A DNA stretch of 10,115 nt, from the NCBI GenBank assembly GCA_937927675.1, contig CALBSG010000117.1:1-10115 (forward strand), read 5' to 3'. The notes under the pieces were generated by a model. It saw only the letters and a list, made by a program, of their open reading frames with translations. It was not told where the DNA came from and made no database searches. Position numbers and translations under genes: made by a program. Positions 7,162 through 10,115 of the stretch are shown here, piece after piece. The stretch's first letter is position 1. Each line of letters begins with the position of its first letter. This DNA comes from an uncultured Paracoccaceae bacterium. Lineage in GTDB: Bacteria; Pseudomonadota; Alphaproteobacteria; Rhodobacterales; Rhodobacteraceae.

Positions 7162-8189
7162 GGCATTGTCCTAAGGGGTTCGGCGGCGGTGGCGATGTCA
7201 TCCAACATGGCGCGCACCACCTGCATCTGGCGCAGGGCGGCCGCGCGTTCACGCGCGAGGCGGGCCGCAAGATCGCCCGGGCCGGGATCGGTGAAACTGG
7301 CGGTTCGGGCCGGGATATAGGGGTCGGCGTCTTCGCCCGGAAACCGCAAGGCCGGGGCGACGTAGTCTTCCTCCTCCTCCAGCCCGAAGGCCGCGATCTG
7401 TGGCTCTGGGTGGCCCAAAAGCAGCAACTCGACCAAAAGCGCCTGCATCGGCAGATGGCCTTCGCCGCTGCGGCAGGCCTGATGCGCCCAGCCGCCGCGA
7501 TCGGGCAACACGAGGCAATCCTTGACGTGGGCCTCGCGCAGCCAGGGCGCCTGCTGGTGCAGGGCAGCCAGCGGCATTTCACCCGCATTCACCATGTTGC
7601 CAAAGTCGAACAAGAGGCCAAGGCGCGGGTTCCCGACGGCCTTGAGAATCTGGATCAGCTCGGCTGAGGTCAGATCCTCGTGCTGTTCCAGCGTGAAGCG
7701 CAGCCGCTGGTCAGGATCAAGGGCGGCCAGACCGCGCAGGTCTTCGATGGCGCGGGCGATGATCGTCGAAACCCGGCCTTCGTAGCGCGGATAACAGCGC
7801 ATCGCGACAGCCCCTACCGCATGGGAAATGGCCACCGTGCGCGCCAGATCGGCCGCTTCGGTCGATGAGGTTTCGACATGCACCGCCAGCCCAAGGTGGC
7901 GCGCCTCGGCCCCAAAGGCGCGCAGATCGGGGTCAGACATTGCAGAAAGGCTGGCCTCCTCGCCGTCCTCGACATGGATCTGCACGCCCACCAACCCATG
8001 TGCCGCAGCATGGGTCAGAAGATCGGTCGGCACCATGCCGCCAAAGCGGAAGTTCAGATGAAAGGCATAGGCATGGGCGAACAGCGGGGCGGTGCGGGCG
8101 CGATGGGCCAGCCGAGCCGCCTCGGCCGGGGCAAGGGCCGCAATCCGGCGCTGCCAATCCTCTGCGTCAAACGACGGCGACAGGGTCAT
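7158..8189 (-). CDS. TIM-barrel sugar phosphate isomerase/epimerase-like protein
   Basis: A 343-aa protein of the xylose-isomerase-like TIM barrel family (AP-endonuclease family 2 fold), which includes IolE/IolI, hydroxypyruvate isomerase and related sugar epimerases. Probable divalent-metal ligands appear in order: E168 in FTLEQHED, D195 in LLFDFGN, H221 in EAHVKD and a Glu of FGLEEEED (about 271). A GEGHLP loop (242-247), as seen in this family, precedes the last ligand. The N-terminal 40 residues and the C-terminal segment after 300 (Arg/Ala-rich helix) lie outside the barrel. The frame is open from 8234, but the ATG at 8187-8189 is chosen because AGGAGG lies at 8197-8202 with a 7-nt spacer and it forms an ATGA overlap with the permease stop. 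It likely converts the substrate taken up by the adjacent ABC permeases. The exact reaction is unknown. Confidence 0.88.
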   Translation of the reverse strand: MTLSPSFDAEDWQRRIAALAPAEAARLAHRARTAPLFAHAYAFHLNFRFGGMVPTDLLTHAAAHGLVGVQIHVEDGEEASLSAMSDPDLRAFGAEARHLGLAVHVETSSTEAADLARTVAISHAVGAVAMRCYPRYEGRVSTIIARAIEDLRGLAALDPDQRLRFTLEQHEDLTSAELIQILKAVGNPRLGLLFDFGNMVNAGEMPLAALHQQAPWLREAHVKDCLVLPDRGGWAHQACRSGEGHLPMQALLVELLLLGHPEPQIAAFGLEEEEDYVAPALRFPGEDADPYIPARTASFTDPGPGDLAARLARERAAALRQMQVVRAMLDDIATAAEPLRTMP

Positions 8190-8992
8190 GCCGCAGCCTC
8201 CTGCCGCCGTTCGCGCTGGCGCAGCAGCGACCACAGAACCGCACAGATCACGGTGACAAGGATGAACAAGATGCCAATGGCGTTGATCATCGGGCTGATG
8301 CCAAAGCGCATCCGCGCGCCGATTTCGGTCACCAGCGTATGGTTGCCGCCGATCGAGAAGATCGTGGTGTTGTAGTTCTCAAAGCTTTGCAGAAAGGCGA
8401 TCACGGCAGCGGTCACGATGGTGGGCCGCAAAAAGGGCAGCGTGATGCGCCGGAACGCCCGCGCCCGCGTCGCGCCAAGATCAAGCGCGGCTTCTTCCAG
8501 CGTGTGATCTTGCCGTTGCAGACGGGCCATGAACATCAGCATCGCATAAGAGGCAATGAAGGCCGATTGGGCAAGAATGGCCGTAAACAGCCCGGCCGTG
8601 GTGCCAAGATTGCGCCACAGGATCACAGTCGAGATGCCGATGATAAGCCCCGGCGTCAAAAGCGGCGAGACCATCACCGTATAAACGATCCCAGCCGAGC
8701 GCCGCCCAAGTTGCGACAGCAACAACGCCCCCGAAAGCCCCATCGGCAGGGCCAACGCCATAACCGCCACCGCGATGAGAAGCGAATTCACCAGCCCCGA
8801 CCACATCCGCGCATCAGCCCAGAATTCCGCGAACCAGCGCAGGGTGAACCCCTGCCAGATCGTGATCGACGGCGGCGAATAGGAATTGACGCCCGCCGCC
8901 ACCATGACGCCCAAGGGCAGGAACATGTAGGCGAAAAACAGGCCCATATATATACGCAACACAAAGGTGCTGCCCGTGCCGGTTCTGGTCAT
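8186..8992 (-). CDS. ABC transporter permease, PotC type
   Basis: A 268-aa inner-membrane permease of the spermidine/putrescine (PotC/YdcV) class with about six transmembrane segments. TM1 is at about 11-33 (FVLRIYMGLFF onward), followed by the PPSITIWQGFTLRWFAEFW stretch (40-58) typical of PotC-like proteins. The EAA loop that docks the ATPase is at about 166-190 (EEAALDLGATRARAFRRITL). Transporters of this class import polyamines, and relatives import 2-aminoethylphosphonate, ferric iron or other small solutes, so the family does not fix the substrate. The start is the ATG at 8990-8992, which makes an ATGA overlap with the upstream permease stop and has AAGGA upstream. The longer frame to 9055 would add 21 residues from inside the neighbour. 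The partner ATPase and binding protein lie outside the window. Confidence 0.92.
   Translation of the reverse strand: MTRTGTGSTFVLRIYMGLFFAYMFLPLGVMVAAGVNSYSPPSITIWQGFTLRWFAEFWADARMWSGLVNSLLIAVAVMALALPMGLSGALLLSQLGRRSAGIVYTVMVSPLLTPGLIIGISTVILWRNLGTTAGLFTAILAQSAFIASYAMLMFMARLQRQDHTLEEAALDLGATRARAFRRITLPFLRPTIVTAAVIAFLQSFENYNTTIFSIGGNHTLVTEIGARMRFGISPMINAIGILFILVTVICAVLWSLLRQRERRQEAAA
8197..8202 (-). promoter_or_regulatory. Shine-Dalgarno deciding the isomerase-like gene start
   Basis: AGGAGG on the minus strand with a 7-nt spacer to the ATG at 8187-8189. It supports a start that is 15 residues shorter than the longest frame and that overlaps the permease stop by ATGA. Confidence 0.7.
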
Positions 8993-10115
8993 TTGGCGAT
9001 GTCCTTCAGATTGACTTTCAGAATACGCATCATCCCGAAAATGAAAACCGTGCAAACGGCAAGCAGGCTGAGCGCGTAGGCTGCGCCGACATTCCAGTTG
9101 GTTGCCTCAAAAAAGCGGTTGTAGATCAACTGGGTGAACCATGGCGATGCGGTGCCGCGCGTCATGATGTAAGGCACGGCGTAAGAGCCTGCCGACAGCA
9201 TGAAGGTCATGATGCAGCCCACGGCAATGCCGGGCCTTGCATGTGGGATCACCACGCGGCGGTGGATATTCCAAGTCGAGGCCCCAAGGTCGCGCGCGGC
9301 TTCGACCTGATTGCTGTCCAGCGTTTCCAGCACGTTATAAAGCGGGAACACCATGAACAGGATATAGGCATAGACCATGGCAACAAAGACGCCGGTGCCG
9401 CTTTCAAGGAAGGGCACGGGATCGAACCCCAAAAATCCCAGCAGCAGGTTGGCCGGCCCGTTTTGGTTCAGGATCATCTGCCACGCAAAGATCCGCAAAA
9501 GCTCGTTGATCGCATAGGGGATCACCAGCCCAAGCATGATGACCGAGGCCGTGCGCGGGGTTTCCAGTTTGGCCACGGCATAGGCGATGGGATAGCAGAC
9601 CACCAGCGCGATGGCCGAAACCGCCAGCGATGCCGCGATGGTCTTGGCAAAGATCGCCAGATGCGCGGCGCCCATCTGGCCGAAGTTCGCCAGCGTATAA
9701 ACCTTGACCGGGGTGCTTTCGGTTGCCTCCAAGGCGGCGATTTCCGCCTTCAGGCCCTCAACATCGATGTCGAGCGCTTCGGCCAAGGTGTTCCACGACA
9801 GAACTGCACACTTGATGCGCACGGGAAACTTCACGACACCTTGTAACGCTTCAAGATCACCAAGTGGTGCAGATGTGTCTGGTTCTGGACCATCTTCATC
9901 AATGGACATCATGTGCTTAAAGCGTGAGATCAATGCACGAACGTCTGCGATTGGCTTGCCCTTCACTGCAGCACTCATCATCGATGCAGAACTTTGGCTA
10001 ATAGAGCAACCTTGGCCACCAATTTTGATGTCGGTGACAATTCCGTCGGTGACATTGAGAAACACTTCAATCTCGTCACCACACAATGGGTTGTGTCCCT
10101 CTGCGCGCACTGCTG
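8989..10115 (-). CDS. ABC transporter permease, PotB type, lacking its N-terminus and read through from SufU-like sequence
   Basis: The permease part is about 240-255 residues, upstream limit near 9710-9766. It starts around STPVKVYTLANFG, as in the segment before TM2 of PotB-like permeases. It continues with TM2 (about 9585-9650, SAIALVVCYPIAYAVAKL) and the INELLRIFAWQMILNQNG segment, and then the EAA loop EAARDLGASTWNIHRRVVIPH (about 9243-9305). It ends in NLKDIAK. It forms the heteromeric channel with the PotC-type permease, whose ATG overlaps this stop (ATGA, 8989-8992). TM1 and the first periplasmic segment are absent. Instead the frame continues without a stop into a SufU-type domain up to the window edge, giving a composite of at least 373 residues. 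No permease start codon with a plausible Shine-Dalgarno was found at the join. The permease itself is secure; the composite protein is probably an assembly artefact. Confidence 0.82.
   Translation of the reverse strand, partial: AVRAEGHNPLCGDEIEVFLNVTDGIVTDIKIGGQGCSISQSSASMMSAAVKGKPIADVRALISRFKHMMSIDEDGPEPDTSAPLGDLEALQGVVKFPVRIKCAVLSWNTLAEALDIDVEGLKAEIAALEATESTPVKVYTLANFGQMGAAHLAIFAKTIAASLAVSAIALVVCYPIAYAVAKLETPRTASVIMLGLVIPYAINELLRIFAWQMILNQNGPANLLLGFLGFDPVPFLESGTGVFVAMVYAYILFMVFPLYNVLETLDSNQVEAARDLGASTWNIHRRVVIPHARPGIAVGCIMTFMLSAGSYAVPYIMTRGTASPWFTQLIYNRFFEATNWNVGAAYALSLLAVCTVFIFGMMRILKVNLKDIAK
9766..10115 (-). CDS. sufU: SufU-type Fe-S cluster scaffold protein, fragment
   Basis: About 115 residues, open at the window edge; the frame is already coding at the last base. 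It matches the core of SufU/IscU-like scaffold or sulfurtransferase proteins of Gram-positive and actinobacterial SUF systems. It contains HNPLCGDE (first Cys and the Asp beside it), IGGQGCSISQSSAS (second Cys), then VKFPVRIKCAVLSW (third Cys, about 9808-9810) before the normal SufU end LAEAL. SufU accepts persulfide sulfur from SufS and feeds SufBCD. About 30-40 N-terminal residues are missing. G+C of 9841-10080 is about 47% by hand count, and it uses codons such as GCA and CCA, unlike the permease downstream (about 64% for 9181-9300). That mismatch, and the lack of any suf neighbour, points to DNA from a different organism, perhaps a low-G+C acidimicrobial actinobacterium. The family is confident; the exact boundary is uncertain by tens of bases. 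Confidence 0.8.

Noticed and set aside
6025..7320. Long plus-strand open frame across the regulator, phosphatase and isomerase genes
   Set aside because: It crosses three well-supported minus-strand genes, is Arg/His/Gln-rich and low in complexity, and shows no domain; it is a shadow frame.
8944..8955. TATATATA-like stretch as a promoter -10 box
   Set aside because: It lies in the coding region of the first transmembrane helix of the PotC-type permease (Arg-Ile-Tyr-Met codons), within an operon joined by overlapping genes.
7865..9079. Long plus-strand open frame opposite the isomerase-like gene and the PotC-type permease
   Set aside because: Highly basic with many Arg, Gln and His and no hydrophobic core; it is the antisense image of a membrane protein.
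9766..10115. A genuine SufU-permease fusion forming a membrane-tethered Fe-S scaffold system
   Set aside because: Both partners are incomplete exactly at the join, composition and codon use change there, the contig ends 350 bases later, and SufU would replace TM1 of the permease. A chimeric assembly explains all of this more simply. It is kept as a finding to verify.

Overview
The window looks like one contig from an alphaproteobacterium, most likely a member of the Rhodobacteraceae (marine roseobacter-type). The basis is its high G+C, its GC-rich third codon positions, its dense operons and its gene families; no marker gene confirms it. It begins inside one gene and ends inside another, and no RNA gene, mobile element or CRISPR array was seen.

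The left half (1-4807, + strand) is a catabolic and uptake cluster. It holds the 3' part of an SDR dehydrogenase, a PuuE/PgdA-like polysaccharide-deacetylase-fold hydrolase (ATGA overlap), a 56-aa single-span membrane protein that is easily missed, an NCS1-family permease that starts 1 bp after that small gene, a good intrinsic terminator, and a BetA-like GMC flavoprotein dehydrogenase. NCS1 carriers import nucleobases, hydantoins or allantoin, and PuuE-type enzymes hydrolyse C-N bonds. The set therefore suggests uptake and ring opening of a small N-containing compound, with two oxidoreductases. The substrate is unknown.

The right half (4825-10115, - strand) is a convergent, very compact operon. 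In transcription order it holds an ABC permease (PotB type), a second ABC permease (PotC type), a TIM-barrel sugar-phosphate-isomerase-like protein and an inositol-monophosphatase-family phosphatase. These four are joined by three ATGA stop/start overlaps. A MocR/PdxR-type GntR-aminotransferase regulator follows after 51 bp. The ATPase and solute-binding protein of the transporter are not in the window. The two units meet tail to tail with 17 bp between stop codons, in a GC-rich inverted-repeat region.

The most striking anomaly is at the right end. The reading frame of the first permease runs without a stop into the core of a SufU-type Fe-S scaffold protein, with all three ligand cysteines present. 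This happens just where G+C falls to about 47% and codon choice changes. The permease lacks its own N-terminus and SufU lacks its own. A chimeric assembly joining two organisms is the most likely explanation; a true fusion is possible but much less likely. Several start codons were moved inward from the longest open frame, using Shine-Dalgarno sites and ATGA overlaps.
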